Shown here: positions 1-12,720 of the stretch, in pieces
Numbering within the stretch: the first letter of the stretch is position 1
Layout of the letters: every line of letters begins with the position of its first letter
Source of the DNA: Apostichopus japonicus
Taxonomy: Eukaryota; Echinodermata; Holothuroidea; Aspidochirotida; Stichopodidae
Reading direction: 5' to 3'
NCBI RefSeq assembly: GCF_037975245.1
Contig: NC_092580.1
Coordinates: 11,315,501 to 11,375,500, forward strand
DNA length: 60,000 nucleotides
The notes under the pieces: model-generated
The model's database searches: none
Told to the model about the DNA's origin: nothing
Seen by the model: only the letters and a program-made list of their open reading frames with translations
Program-made: the position numbers and the translations under genes

Positions 1-254
1 AAAATATAAAACTTTATAGACACAGTAGAACAAGGTGCTAAGGTTGTGAGGAGACAGGTAAGCGAGGAGCGAAGCAAATGTGGGAGTCGTCCCAGAGCAG
101 GGTGAGATGGAGGCCGCACCATACTTATACAAAAAAATCTTTTAAAAGTATCCCGATATGTAGGCCCAGAAAGCACATTATAAAGTGGAGACGGGTTAAA
201 TCAAATGAGGGCAAGAAATACCACTTCTGAGATCTATGAGTGTGTGGTAACCTG
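1..254. other. Unannotated flank
   Basis: I see no gene, no clear repeat boundary and no RNA gene here. It precedes a TTAA-flanked repeat copy. Confidence 0.5.
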
Positions 255-577
255 TTAAAGGCATTGAAGACTCGCCCCAAACAGCGTGCCGCCATCTTTA
301 AAAAGTCAACTTTCTGTTGCTTGCAAGTGATGTTTTGTTTGTGTCGCTACAAAATGCAGACAGTAATGAAACGTGATACCTTGTTATCTTTAGCTGGACG
401 GTCACTCAGCCTGGACCTGAGATATCCATCGCTGTATCGTTTGTACACTGTGCTGTGGGTATTGACCTCAGCTGTATGTACTGACTGTACACTACTTTCT
501 AATTACCGACGGTAGCAAGCTGTGTGTGTATTTTCTGGGATCGATGGTGGTGTCTAACACTTCTGTTACACCTCATT
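255..577 (+). mobile_element. TTAA-flanked MITE, copy 1 (right end missing)
   Basis: The left end reads TTAAAGGCATTGAAGACTCG. The following ~320 bases (GCCATCT, TTGCTTGCAAGTGATGTTTT, GGGATCGATGGTGGTGTCTA, CTTCTGTTACACCTCATT) match copies at 15004 and 38416 with small indels. This copy loses similarity after CACCTCATT, before the right inverted end seen at 15359. An open frame at 240-515 lies entirely in this repeat and is not a gene. TTAA ends would fit a piggyBac-like target preference, but no transposase is visible. Confidence 0.75.
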
Positions 578-3276
578 GTTACACCATAGATATTCACAGA
601 GCTAATATACCGACATATTGCTGATATATTGACACATAGATAAATGGACATGTGCAACTTATTGATATTCTGTCAAGTAAAAGTCACTCTCATGTTAATT
701 TAAGCCGATGAAATTGACTTAACTATTAACTCTTAGACTGCATAAATTTCATATTTCATGTTCATATTTCAATTTCATATTTCATAGTTTCATAAATCAT
801 GTTCTCTTCATTTCTAACCTCAAGAGTTATATGGCCTTCGAATTTATGAATAAAAGAACAGCTCGTATAACGAAAGATCACGCAGGGAATAGTGCATGCC
901 AATGGTTTTAGAAGGTATGCATTTATTTTACATTGTAAAAAATTCTTTGATGATAATTTAACTTCTGATTATCAAGATTAATGACAAAAGACAAAATGAC
1001 AAAGGACAAGAGATGAAATTTACGGGACTGCTAGTCACTTATTGACAGAACCAAACCAAGCATGAACTATCTGGTGTTTGCAATTCAAGGCACATAATGT
1101 ACATAAAGCACATATAGTATGAATACGTAACAGTGAGTACTTAATAAGTTGCACAGTACAGTAGGCTACATATATCTGACATTGCTGCAAAATTACAACA
1201 GCCAATATATGTTCTGTGTTGATATGTTCTGAGGATATCGAGGAAGCATTGATGTGGAATTAACCTGATACAGAGTCCAGAGGGGGGGGGGACCGAATGC
1301 TAGTGAAAATGACTTCAAAAATTAAAACTGATGCAGCCATCATTTTGGACATGTACAGTATAAGCACCCTCAATAAAATGTCAAATGTACTTATACGCAA
1401 ACATGTGTAAATCTTTTACTGTGGCAGTTATGGCATATATCTAAATGATTCTTTGCTTTTTACAAAATAGGCCCGTTGTGTCTCTTGCCAAATACACTAA
1501 TGATCTTTAATTCTATTTAAAATTATTTATAAATCTTCAGGCACCCCTTTTATAAATAATGCAAGTTCTTAGAAAAACCTGTCAGCACTGACAGATACCG
1601 GTATTGAGGCCTTCAGAATAATTGTACAGTATTGTACCTATCTGGCTTACAGTGCATACAATAAAACCTTTTATAAGGCAAACCTCAAGGATCAATTTAC
1701 CACTTTGTGTGGTTTCAATAATTCTTGACAATGTTGTAAAAGCTGTTTGAGCCAATTAGTCTCACCAGGATTATTCATAGATTACACCAATTTTTTTACA
1801 TTTTTTTATTTTGACACCATATTTTATGACTCCATGCTCAACTCATGAACTCAGTTGAACTAGGACATCCCAGCTGGGGCATACAGTATTCCAGTACACA
1901 AAGCCAATTGATATTCAATCCTTTTCAACTGTAGAGTACGCTACAATGTACTTTCTGTGGCAAAAACCCCAAAAATGTATCTCACTATAATAATAATAAT
2001 ATACAAATTTAGGAACCTTTCAGCACTAGAAGAGACAAGTCAGCCCTTTAGAATACCATGTTACAGTATCCTGTTTGTGCATGCAACATTGACTGAATGG
2101 GACTTTTGTGTAGTGTTCTATGAAAACTGCGCAGAACTTTGTAAAGCTGTCTGCTCCCAGCCTCTGAGTAGAGTACAGTTTGTGTAAATACTTCCTGATT
2201 TATGGCCTGCATGAGTCATGAACTCTCAAGGGAAAACTGGAAAACCCCTGATGGAGACGAAGAACCAAATACTGTAAGCCAATAATATTTGATCCCCTCT
2301 TAGACTGTTTACTACACACATCTGGCCTACTGTATTTGAAGCAACGACTGGTGACACTGAAACTGCCCACACTTCACAGAGATCTTCACCAAAGATCTAA
2401 ACTTCCCTGCATGTATGTCAAATGGTTGAAGTACTACGTACTGTACTACTAGATGCAAGTGTAAATACCGGGAGTATCGATCAAATAAACATGGTACCTT
2501 CAGATGAGTTAGTAAACTTGTATAGTAGCGATGATATGAAGTAAAGAAGTAATTGGAAAAAAACAACAACAACAAAAAAGCCAGCTCTAGTGGTCGAGGT
2601 TAAAGTCCAATTCAGAAAATGAGAATCTTGAAAGGCAGTGAAGTTTGATGATTAAACATTATTCAGGGTTAATTAAACATCCATATGTGACATTCAGGGC
2701 ACAAAGTATAAACTGATAGATATGTATATATACAAGCACAGAAAAATGTAAACAAAGAAAGGAACAGAAACAGAACCTTGTAGGCTATATAAATATATGT
2801 GTGCATATATATCTGTACTGTAATTTGAAATGACTATGTTTTAACATTTTAGATGCAGTTGCAAGCAGGGTACATCTATAATGTTTGCATAATTGGGAGA
2901 TGGTGAATGGTGAAGGGGAAGGGGGGGGAGGGGTAGTGGTTGGCAACGGAAGAAAGTATGTGTATTGTTATTACTTTGAGCCATTTAAAAAAAATGTAAT
3001 ATTACATTGTTTACATCATGGACAGAAATATGTGTACTCAACCTAAAATCAATAATTGTATACAAAATAGGGTAGACTACACTTTACTGTTCGTAACACA
3101 AAATGTTTATTCTGTGGCAGACATACTGTACACCTTACCTCTGAGTTTTTTTTTCAGGTAGGTGCATCCCATCTTAGTGTGGATATTGAAGTCACTTAAA
3201 TTGTATAAATTTTGAAGAGCTATTCCTCTGCAAACGATATCTGCCAGGTCTTTTAATTAGCATATTACGATCGTCA
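578..3276. other. Intergenic or intronic stretch
   Basis: AT-rich sequence with a 10-base G run near 1282 and an 8-base G run near 2921. The short open frames at 1957-2187 and 2327-2575 have no recognisable domain or good splice context. I see nothing I can call. Confidence 0.5.
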
Positions 3277-3472
3277 TGTGACTGCGCTTTGGTGTTTATA
3301 TTCATAAAATCCTTCCTGTTGTAAAATTCAAACTTTTAAGTTCCTACAAAGACAGTGTATATATATTTATATATGATTGTGGTGTGACTGCGCTTTGGTG
3401 TTTATATTCGTACGATCCTTCCTGTTGTAAAATATAAACTTTCATAATTCCTATAAAGACAGTGTATATATT
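3277..3472. repeat. Two-copy direct tandem repeat, ~106-bp period
   Basis: The block beginning TGTGACTGCGCTTTGGTGTT and ending AAGACAGTGTATATAT occurs twice, at about 3277-3365 and 3382-3472. The copies differ by a few substitutions and are separated by a short TA-rich spacer. Confidence 0.8.
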
Positions 3473-4512
3473 ACATACATATATATCAGAATCTGACAGG
3501 ACTTTGGTAACCACTAAAACAATATTTTGTATTAATAGAGTGTGCCGATGTACCTCTTAATAAACACACCTACGTCTGTCTCAAAGTGGATTTTGTGTCT
3601 GTCATGTATGCAGCACGGTTCATACAATACGACTGATAATCACCATTCATCGTGGGAAGGGAAACGAGTTGATTGTATAAGCCTCTTGATTACTAAATCA
3701 AGGAGATGGCATCTTATGAATCATCCAGCAGTCCGTCCCAATCTGGATCTCTAGAAGCTGAACATCTGGGTCACTTGCGTTGACCTTGCAGATCTCCCTT
3801 TTCTTCCCCCCCCCCACCATCTTATACCAATGATGCAACACTCCTCTCTACCAGTGCAGTTTCCCATAGGCCTACAGTAAACTACGCCATAGCCTTGGAC
3901 AGATTTATAGATAGTCAGTGCTCACCACCATACACTTGTACTCGTACTCGGGGTGTGGGGGGAGGAGGGAGGGCGGAAGGTCAGGGTGCATATGTCACTT
4001 TCACTTTGCAAGTCTACCTATTAAACAAAATTGCCGTTGCAGTTGTCGATAGGTGTCAACATAATTCCTAAAGGAAGGTCAGAGGTTAAAAACATTTAAC
4101 TGAAAAAAGTCCACATGACCCCGAGGGAGGTAGTCCAGCCTATTAAAAGTGTTTCCTTTTGTACCTGCCACATACTCCCGAAGTCCAAAACAGAAAAAAA
4201 AAATAAAACAAAGAAAAAGAAAAATGACTGTATCGGTGTACAACGATACGCGCGATACGAACGATTCATCCATTGAACTGAGTGTATCAATTTTTGACAC
4301 ACTGGAAATGGTTTCACATTTTCCTGCATATCTCAAAGTACAATTAATATAAGTTACCTGTACTACATGACTATTAAAAAAACAAAATAAAAACAAGAAG
4401 ATTGATTGTTTATAGTCGATCAATTTTTGTCAGTTTTAGCTATTCTCTTTGAGAAATACTTGAAGTGACATATTACAATTGATTAAATCAAACAACAGAA
4501 TACTCTTGGATT
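3473..4512. other. Intergenic or intronic stretch
   Basis: No gene recognised. It contains a C run near 3806, a G-rich patch near 3955-3980 and an A-rich patch near 4195-4225. Overlapping short frames near 4080-4420 on both strands arise from the A/T-rich composition. Confidence 0.45.
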
Positions 4513-4583
4513 TAATTACCAAAACTAGACACTATTTAATTACAAAAACTAGACACTATTTAATTACCAAAACTAGACACTAC
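4513..4583. repeat. Three-copy 24-bp tandem repeat
   Basis: The unit TAATTACCAAAACTAGACAC (20 of its 24 bases) occurs at 4513, 4537 and 4561 with one substitution in the second copy. This is a short minisatellite. Confidence 0.85.
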
Positions 4584-6238
4584 ACAACTAATCACTTTTA
4601 CGGATTCCATACTGTAATTAAAAATTGTCATGTAGAACTTTTTTCTCAGATTAGTATTTACTATTTAATAACATGCATACATCCAAATTACAAATCAAGC
4701 TTTTGTAAAATCTGGTTTCTTCCTTGTCTCAAATTAAATGTCTTTGTTCAAGTTATAATGTATTTGATGCATTAATATTGGATCATGATAGAGTCAAAGG
4801 CATTTAAAAAAAAAAAGGTCAACAAAGTTAATTGAAAAAGTTTTTGTAAACGAAATTTACTCAATTTAATTACAGTTAAGCTTTTCGGTATCATTCCCAG
4901 GAATTCCGGACATAATCACTGTAACATGTTACTATTTGAAATAAAGAAAAGAAAACACGTTATTTCTGGTGTCTGCGTTCTTAGTTTGAATTACATTCTG
5001 TTCAATTTACGTCTATCGAATGAACGAATCAACATTTTACGAAGTAATTTGGACCAAATATCTAACGTTACTTCGGCTCAGCATGTTACGTGACCTCAAA
5101 GTTATTCTGAAATATTCGGTACTTATTCTTCCTTCAAACGATGATCGCTAAGGTTCTCATGTATAAAATCTGACCACGTTTTTCACCTCATTTTGATATA
5201 ATAATTGAAACGATTTACTAAATTTGAGCCAAAACCGCAGGGAGTATATCCAGTTTAAATCCATCTTCGCACGGGACTGTATATTTTTATAGCCTAGGGT
5301 ATGGTACTGGTACACACAGTGCAGTACGGTACTTGAGATTTGAGGCTGTAAGGGAATGGATTGGTTTATTATTATAATGCGGAGTGTTCCACATTGTCAT
5401 TTATAGTTATCTTTAGCTACTCTTTTAAATTTGAAGAATTTTTTTGTACGAAAGATGGATATTGTACTTGTTAAAAGTATATTTTCTGGAGAAAACAACA
5501 GCCGATTAAAGATATAAATAATTCTGTACTATTCTCATGTATGTAGATAATAATCTCCTATTTACATTGAATGTATGACATTGACAGTCTGGTAACTAAG
5601 TGCTTTGAATCATAGATGAATCTTGAGGAAAATCCTGGTAGTAGTTATGATACCGGGATTCATGTTGCAACACTATGGATTGTGTGAAATTTGCACTACC
5701 GCACAACGCTAACGCAAATGAAACTTTGTTGGCAGAACAAATAAATATATCTGATTTGAAAAAGTTCGAAACAAATTGATCTCACCCCCCTTTCAATTGA
5801 GGTACAAAGAATTGATAGCAGATGAATATGCCCAGGCTGAGCAATTTACATAAAGGTCATTGTTTTTCTCTCCCACCCACCTCCCCCACTCTAACGAGAA
5901 TAACAACCATTATATTTCATCAGAAACTGAAACTCACTTTCATAACTTTTTACTATCAAGGTATTCCAAGAACTCTTGCAATATGAAGGCTTACACAAAG
6001 AATGAGAGGGATAATCCAAATATTACAGTCTTGCTCAATATATAGTTACATGTTCTGACGTGTACACTTTTCAATCTTTTCATGACATAGCCTATTGTAC
6101 TACACAGCTTAGCGACCACTTTTGCAATTGGCTACAATGTAGCAATGTGATCAAGCTGACGCCCCAAACCCGGCCGGTTTGTGTACGTATGAACGATGAC
6201 ACTCGCTGTACCTGTCTCCACCATATGTATGCACTCCA
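4584..6238. other. Intergenic or intronic stretch
   Basis: AT-rich, with no convincing coding signal on either strand and no inverted repeats noticed. Confidence 0.45.
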
Positions 6239-6332
6239 ACCTACAACTTACCTACTGTAACCTACATGAATACGTAATATCTATGGATGCCACCTACTGT
6301 AACCTACATGAATATATCTACGGCTGCCACCT
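6239..6332. repeat. Short imperfect duplication
   Basis: CCTACTGTAACCTACATGAAT followed by TATCTA, GG and TGCCACCTA occurs twice, near 6250-6295 and 6292-6332. It is a small local duplication of about 40 bp. Confidence 0.65.
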
Positions 6333-6811
6333 AATTCCGCACTCTTCGACTCGGTAAAGTACTACTTACTAATTTACTTACAGATGACAGGAAGTATCAT
6401 ACACAAAACCCTCTCCACTACCGTCCTACAGTTAATACTTTGTAAGAATACAATGAAAGCCTGTCACACTTGAACTGCCTGAATGCGACTTGACTCGATT
6501 CGACCGGCAGAGCGTGGAAAATCGTAGATAGATGGGCAGGTGTACCTTGGCTGAAAGCTATGACTGGTTTCCCCCCATAAGTTTCAAAGTCGTGTCGACT
6601 TCTGTCATGGCAAACCCAATGAGCAGCATTTACCAGACAGCATGGTACAGTATGTACCTCACCACATTTGTGGTCAGTTGACCTGGCACAGAAATGCACT
6701 GACACACAGACACATTTTTCCACCGAACTTTGAAATCATGAAATAGTGGGACACATGACCAGATATCACATGGCACGATGACCTATGACCTGACAGTAAA
6801 ACATGAATTAC

Positions 6812-7006
6812 CTGTCTTAGATCTTCTTCTTCGTCTTCTTCATTAGCATATTCGTTTTCGATCGTGCCATACAGGGAGACGAAACACCAATCCTTCTCGA
6901 TATCATCGTCGGTGTCTACCCCTCGGGCCGACGGGGGTTCCTTTCTGCCGCTGGTCACCTCGGCCCTTCTGGTCACTGCCAACGGCGGGAGACTTCTGAC
7001 GGACAT
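6812..7006 (-). CDS. Candidate first coding exon of an unrecognised gene, acidic tail
   Basis: Seen: an ATG at 7006 on the minus strand (GTGCA before it, purine at -3) opens 65 codons ending exactly at a strong donor, CAG|GTAATT, with the GT at 6811-6810, phase 0. The exon is markedly more GC- and CpG-rich than its surroundings. It begins MSVRSLPPLAV, has a basic stretch (TRRAEVTSGRK), then a D/E-rich half with DTDDDIEKDW, CFVSLYGTIENEY and NEEDEEEDLRQ. There is no signal peptide or membrane segment. I do not recognise the family. No partner exon could be identified downstream (towards coordinate 1), so the gene probably continues through long introns or out of the window. Reading past the donor gives unconvincing sequence, which supports splicing here. 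Confidence 0.5.
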
Positions 7007-8018
7007 TGCACGATTCGTTCATGTGTCAGAGTTGGAACCGTGACATGACAGCAGTTGCTGATGATGATGATGCCTCTATTATATGAAAACAGAAATGTGA
7101 TGGTTGAGACTTACTCTTTACATTATTATATTCATATGTACAAAGGAAACTTGATTGACAGGTTCAGGGCAAAATTTTTGGGGGTCGTCTCCTCGGACAA
7201 ACCAAGTCTAACTTTTTGGTTGTCCAGGCAGCAAAATTTGGTTGCCAGAACATTGCAGCCAATCATCGAGAAAGACCGATATGTACAGCAATGTGTAACG
7301 TCACAAACTGACACAGAGATATTACAAAGAGAGTGACTAATTACCAAGTTGTTTTGGACACAATGCAACCCCCCCCCCCTATACCTTGACAATGTACAAC
7401 GGCCAGTAAAACTCCCCTTTCGGAAGGACCTTAGGCCTCCAACTATTTTGATTTGATTTCAAAATATTATCTCCAAAACGACGGAGGGTCTGAACCATTT
7501 AATATCAATTGACCTATTTGAGGTACAGATTCATGATGCTGTGCCCTGAATTTGATGTAATTTACAAGTTGTCCCTTGGAGGATCAACAAGGCTGGTAAC
7601 TTGCGTTTATTATATGAACAGAAAAACAATTGATCAGTGTCCATCTAAGACATCACGCTAGATAATTGCTTCCAGTTTCCAGTTTGATAATACAAACAAT
7701 TGTCAACGTCAAATGTTGTTGTCTTTAACACTGTCTAGGAATTGAATGCAAGTGTCACCAGGGTGTTTTAACATGTCGTCATAAGTGCCAATCCCTCTGT
7801 AACCTGAGATATGATCCCCAAATGCAGTCGATTCCACAAAAGCAAGCCCTGAGTTTTCAAGTTAATTAAAGCTCATGGTTCTGACATATATATGCAGACA
7901 ACTATATCAGCTTTATTTTACCAGTTTAAGATTGACACAGGTGAGATTTTGATTTTTCACATTGCCATGCACACACTCATAGTCAAGCCGTGACAGTTGG
8001 CATATGTATGTGCTATAG
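7007..8018. other. Upstream region of the candidate first exon, and flank
   Basis: Contains the presumed 5' leader of the minus-strand exon and a C run near 7369. Overlapping short frames at 7055-7392 have no recognisable features. I could not identify a TATA box or initiator confidently. Confidence 0.4.
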
Positions 8019-8565
8019 TAAGGTGACCAGACGCCCCGATTTTCGGGGACAGTCCCCGATTACAGTGTGCTGTCCCCGATGAACAAGTGTCCCCGAAAAT
8101 GTCCCCGATTCGTCAAAATGTTCAGGAATTTCGAAAATATCCCACATTATTAGTAAAATAATTGTAAAAACAAATTTAGTCAAGTGAGCAGTCGCAGAAC
8201 GGAACAGGTGGGCCAGTGTAAAGTGGAAACACTGTTAAAAAATATGCTAGATCGATCTAGCCTAGCACTCTTTCGACCGTATAATTGGCAACTACGGCGA
8301 CACGACACTTACAGTGTGAGCATGAGCAACTCACAAGCTCTTAAAGAACCACGTAAAGTTAGTGAATTTCATCTAAAAAAAGCTACATTTTTGGAAAGAA
8401 AATTGATTTAAATAGTGCTACTAAGTATAACCATTTTACATCTAAGCACCTTAGGCACTTGAAAATTTTTCAAAGGGATGGGGGCCCCCTCCCCTTAGAC
8501 CCCTCCCCCATATCAGTCACGCAATAAATGTCCCCGATTCCAGTCAGGAAAATATGGTCACCTTA
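8019..8565. mobile_element. Non-autonomous hAT element, 547 bp, TSD TGCTATAG
   Basis: The termini TAAGGTGACCA and TGGTCACCTTA are inverted. The element is bounded by a perfect 8-bp direct duplication, TGCTATAG, at 8011-8018 and 8566-8573. This is the diagnostic target-site length of hAT transposons. The left subterminal region carries repeated GTCCCCGA boxes (8052, 8072, 8089, 8101, and inverted at 8043), with one more near the right end at 8530. A 75-codon open frame inside (8184-8411) has no transposase features, so the element would depend on a transposase elsewhere. Confidence 0.9.
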
Positions 8566-9829
8566 TGCTATAGGTACAAATTGATGTCAGTTGTCTAGTG
8601 TGAGCACATTGGAGAGGCTGGATCCATAGCCAATCACAAATGTCAAACGTAATTATAAAATGAAGAAGCAATCAAGTCATCTACCCACGGTCAGCACTGT
8701 TACCAAGTACAAGTTTGCATACATGTACAAAGATCTGTGAATGGTTCAAATTTCTGTCTGGTTGTCCCTATTACTGCCAAACCATTAGGGTATTACTCTT
8801 AGTCTAGGTCTAGACAAAACATTAAGTTGAGACATACATGCCACTTACCTAGGTAAAGACAACTTGTAGAAAAATCCATGAAAGTCAAAAGAGGTATCTA
8901 CTTTCGAAGAAATATCTCACTCTTCCACTAACTAAAACAGTGTTAAATGCCTTATTGCTTGAGGTACAATTTCCCTGATTGCAGTAATTGGCTATTGTTT
9001 ATCATACAAAACACAGTAGAAACAGATGTATGGTTTTCCAGGGTCTCTTTTGGCCAGAGTGTTTGAACAAATTTTGTTAAAGCGAAGACTCCTTTCAAGT
9101 AATCGAAATTAAATTATCACGTAAAATCCTCGAAACGTACTGTTAAGTCCGCGTCCTGAAGTTTTCTTAGTCTCAATCACACATTGTGTCGGTCACCCTA
9201 ACTCAAACAGTAACAAGGGCAGACATGTGTAAACGTATATTAGCCTAATGTTAGAGTGGGGCCTAACACAGTAACAGTAACAATGACGGAGATGTAAACA
9301 GATTAGGACTAGGAATCTTGACTAACAGTTAACTTAACACTACTGCCACACAGTATGACAAGAGTTGATGAATTTTCTCACCTTACACTTCTGTAATTGG
9401 CACTTCCCCTCCCCTGTTTCCTTCGGGGAGAGCTTCTTTACATGACTCAGCATACAGTCAAGAGTCTATAGTTGTATTTAGAGCTGTCAAAATGCACCAA
9501 CATTTAATTTTATCTTGACATATTGGCGAGATTCGGACATCAGTTTCAGAGACTGCAGAAAATGTATATAGCGTGCTGCATGCTATCGTACGGATAACTG
9601 TATTGTTGTTGGTGGTTCGTATCAACTGATCGGCATTTAATTGGTGGCAGTGAAATGCAAATAAACTTCATTAGGCTAAGAGTTGACAAATGACAGTGGT
9701 GACGATTATATGGGTACTCGAACACGGATGATGATTCATGCTCTTGTGAAAATAATAAAAACGTATAAATAAAAAGTAAAACAGGTTTCGAATCCTAGTA
9801 GCATTATGACATCACAGATTGATAACAGG
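8566..9829. other. Intergenic or intronic stretch
   Basis: No gene, RNA or repeat boundary recognised between the hAT element and the large inverted-repeat element. Confidence 0.45.
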
Positions 9830-10120
9830 ATATGGTCATTTTCACAATCAGTGGTGTAACTTCTGTACACTCAGGGTCAAAATTTCAAACACCAAATATA
9901 TTGAAATTTTTACTAACATCACATGTTAAAGGGTTCAAAGTTTTGTAACTTCAACTTTTCGGAGCTTAAACATATACGTTTATGGGTGTAATTTTTCGGT
10001 GACTGTATGATTCTAGGAAACTTTAAGCAAAAAGATATATTTTTAAGCAACCATATTTACACAGTGTTAAAACAGTACTCTGTTTTAAGTAAACTTTAAA
10101 ATGCTTATCATTATATGTTA

Positions 10121-10490
10121 CAGTGGCGTAGGAAGGTACTTTTGAGTGGGGGGCTGAAGACTGATGGCCAGCCTGGGGGAGGGGTCTAAGGGGAGGGGGT
10201 GTCCCCCTCCCCTTGGAATTTTTTGCATTTCCAGGTGGCCTCAGATGTAATTTGGTGCAATATAGCACACTTCAAAACCCACTCCATTTTGTAAACTTAA
10301 GTTTGTATTTTCACCTGGCCTTAGATGCAATTTGGTGCTCCAAATGAGATTTTTATTCTCATTTGAAAATGAAAAAGGGGTTTTCTGGCTTGCGAACCGG
10401 GGGGGGGGGGGCGGAATGATACTTCCGCCCCTCCACATTTTTCACTGGGGGGGCTGGCGCCCCCCCAGCCCCCCGGTTCCTACGCCCTTG
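10121..10490. mobile_element. hAT MITE, 370 bp, TSD ATATGTTA
   Basis: Left terminus CAGTGGCGTAGGAAGG; right terminus CCGGTTCCTACGCCCTTG, a near inverted repeat. The perfect 8-bp duplication ATATGTTA lies at 10113-10120 and 10491-10498. An internal hairpin (AGGGGAGGGGGTGTCCCCCTCCCCTTGG-like) and a G run are typical of these MITEs. Overlapping short frames on both strands are compositional. Confidence 0.92.
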
Positions 10491-10740
10491 ATATGTTACT
10501 TAAAAATGAAAAGGATTTGGCAGAAATTTTTTATTACTATTGCAGATATTTCCATGTTAACTGAAAATTTATTGGAAATCAAGGATTGTTTTTCTTAATT
10601 TTAACTTTAAACTATTTAATAAAAAGATAAGGCCAAGTCAAACACCCTAAATAATGTCTCCTCACAGAGGGCTAATATCCAATCCAAGTTGCACAAAAAT
10701 CCATGCAGTTTTGCAAAAGTTGGAATTTTCCCACTTACGC

Positions 10741-10785
10741 GTTTCGGAGGTGACGTTAACATTTTACATGTGTTTCGGAGGTGAC
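10741..10785 (+). promoter_or_regulatory. 14-mer GTTTCGGAGGTGAC, tandem pair
   Basis: Exact copies at 10741-10754 and 10772-10785, same orientation, 31 bp apart start to start. The first is followed by GTTAAC, a hexamer that also accompanies right-side copies. Confidence 0.75.
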
Positions 10786-11142
10786 AAAAATGTTTACAAG
10801 TTGTTGTAAAGGCTTTTTTGCTAATTAACAAAGAATTAAACACTTAAACTCAATGAATTTTCATAACATCTTTAATCAAACACTGATTTAAATAAAAAAT
10901 ATCTCTGCCAAGTAGCAGAGAATGTACGTCAACTACCTGTACAACTAGTGAAACAAGTGAAAGAATACAGAACACAGAATACAATAGTTTTATGTTATAA
11001 AAAATAGGTAAATGTCAGGTAAAGCAAATAAGGGCATTTAAAAAGCAATTGTAAACATTGGGCTGAAGTCTCTTACTGTGGCACTCATATTGCAAATGAT
11101 TATCTAATATACAACATATTGTATATACCTTCAGTCTCTTTT

Positions 11143-11156
11143 GTTTCGGAGGTGAC
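11143..11156 (+). promoter_or_regulatory. 14-mer GTTTCGGAGGTGAC
   Basis: Single exact copy, about 1.3 kb from the left TIR, followed by GCTAAACGTTTAC. A role as a transposase-binding site is inferred. Confidence 0.7.
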
Positions 11157-11665
11157 GCTAAACGTTTACACAAACCAGAAGGCTTGATTCATGCTAAAAC
11201 ACATAGAACTTACCTTGGAAAGTATGAAAAACATTAGAAGGATATGTTGATAATATTTTAATGACATTCATGATACTAGAACTGTGACTGCTTTTGCTGC
11301 CATTCATGATAACTTGGAGACAATACTGTATCTATTCAAAATCATTTGGTTAAATTCACACTGTTTTGGCTAATTGCATATGAAATATTATACCACAAAG
11401 AAATGATTAACATTGCATAGCCATTAGCCATTCTGACTGCTAGTTACAGTATCATTTATGTTGGTTACACTTTTGGCAGTGAAACTGACTGTCACATTCC
11501 TGTAACCTTTTACAAATTTGAAGAGGACATTCAGTCAATTATTCTGGAAAAAACACTTCATTAACATGACCTAACCACAGTCTATCAAAGTTTTAGTGAA
11601 AAGTTAGGTTAACACTTGTCAAAAAACTGCATAAATGGTGGGCTAAAATCATTTAACAGCAGCTT

Positions 11666-12720
11666 GGCCTTGTTCACATTTAAGAATGCACCCGTACTTC
11701 AAGTCCTCAAGGGAAATTAATTCCCTTATTGTGAACACTCCTTTACTCATACTTCAAGTCGGCATGCAGTCTTAAGAATTTATCCTGCATTCTCAGTAAA
11801 TGTGATGTGAATGGTCGGAGACTTAATGGTGACCGGAGATTTCCGATATATCATGTTGCTATTTGGCGCGTAGGGCCTACATGTATGTGTTTGTCAGAGC
11901 GTTTCCCTTCTTAACAGAAACACTACCAAACGATGCTATTCGTGAACCCATTTTATTTTCTTTGAACCGATTTGACCAACACTGCAGAAAAGACGCAGTA
12001 ACGGTTGTGAGACAAAAACAAACTAAATGACAGTCCACTTAAATCTACTGTACAGGTAATAGCCTTAAATTCATTGTACGCCGTACTGACAGATTTTTGA
12101 AGAGGCCAAACTCTGAAATTAGATGGTTTTTTTCAAAACGGATGATTTTGAGTTCGGTTGCTATGGAAGTTAGTAAAAGGCTAAAACCATTACGTCTGGC
12201 CTGGCCTATAATGAAGTTGAACTTACTAGCCTACTGTATACAGATACAGTAGACCTTACTAGGTCTTTAGACCTAACATTAAATGCCTTTGATGTTAGAT
12301 TAGCCTCAAATGCGACATCAAGCAGTAAAACACTGACTAGCAAGATCGTTTGCTCATCCACTGAAGGGTTTGGAAGAAATTCAAATCTGGGTTAAAATGT
12401 TATGGTACTGCCAGTACGGAGTTGTTTGAATACGATGTTTATGTGCGATGTGCGTTGTTTATGTGCGATGATTGTACGTAGCCGTGCAGTGGTGTACGGA
12501 GTAGTACGTACTAGTACAGAACATAAGAAAATGGCAAAGCACAGGGGGATGTAAACAGCTGATATGACCTTTATACGTCTGCGCAGTATATTAAACTCGC
12601 AAACAGACGAAACTTACTCGTTCTGAAATGTGAATGCGTCTTGTTCTTAACTAGTTAATCCTCCTCGCAGACTTAATATCAATAATCGCCCAGGTTGCAT
12701 TCTTAAATGTGAACAAGGCC
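11666..12720. mobile_element. 1.06-kb DNA element with 25-bp perfect TIRs
   Basis: GGCCTTGTTCACATTTAAGA (first 20 of 25 bases) at 11666-11690 is exactly inverted at 12696-12720. I could not find a convincing target duplication outside the termini. No reading frame of note lies inside. It sits within the large 9830-17126 element and so is probably a later insertion. Confidence 0.75.

Noticed and set aside
4079-4423. Overlapping frames on both strands with Phe-rich or Lys-rich segments
   Set aside because: They arise from an A-run/T-run patch.
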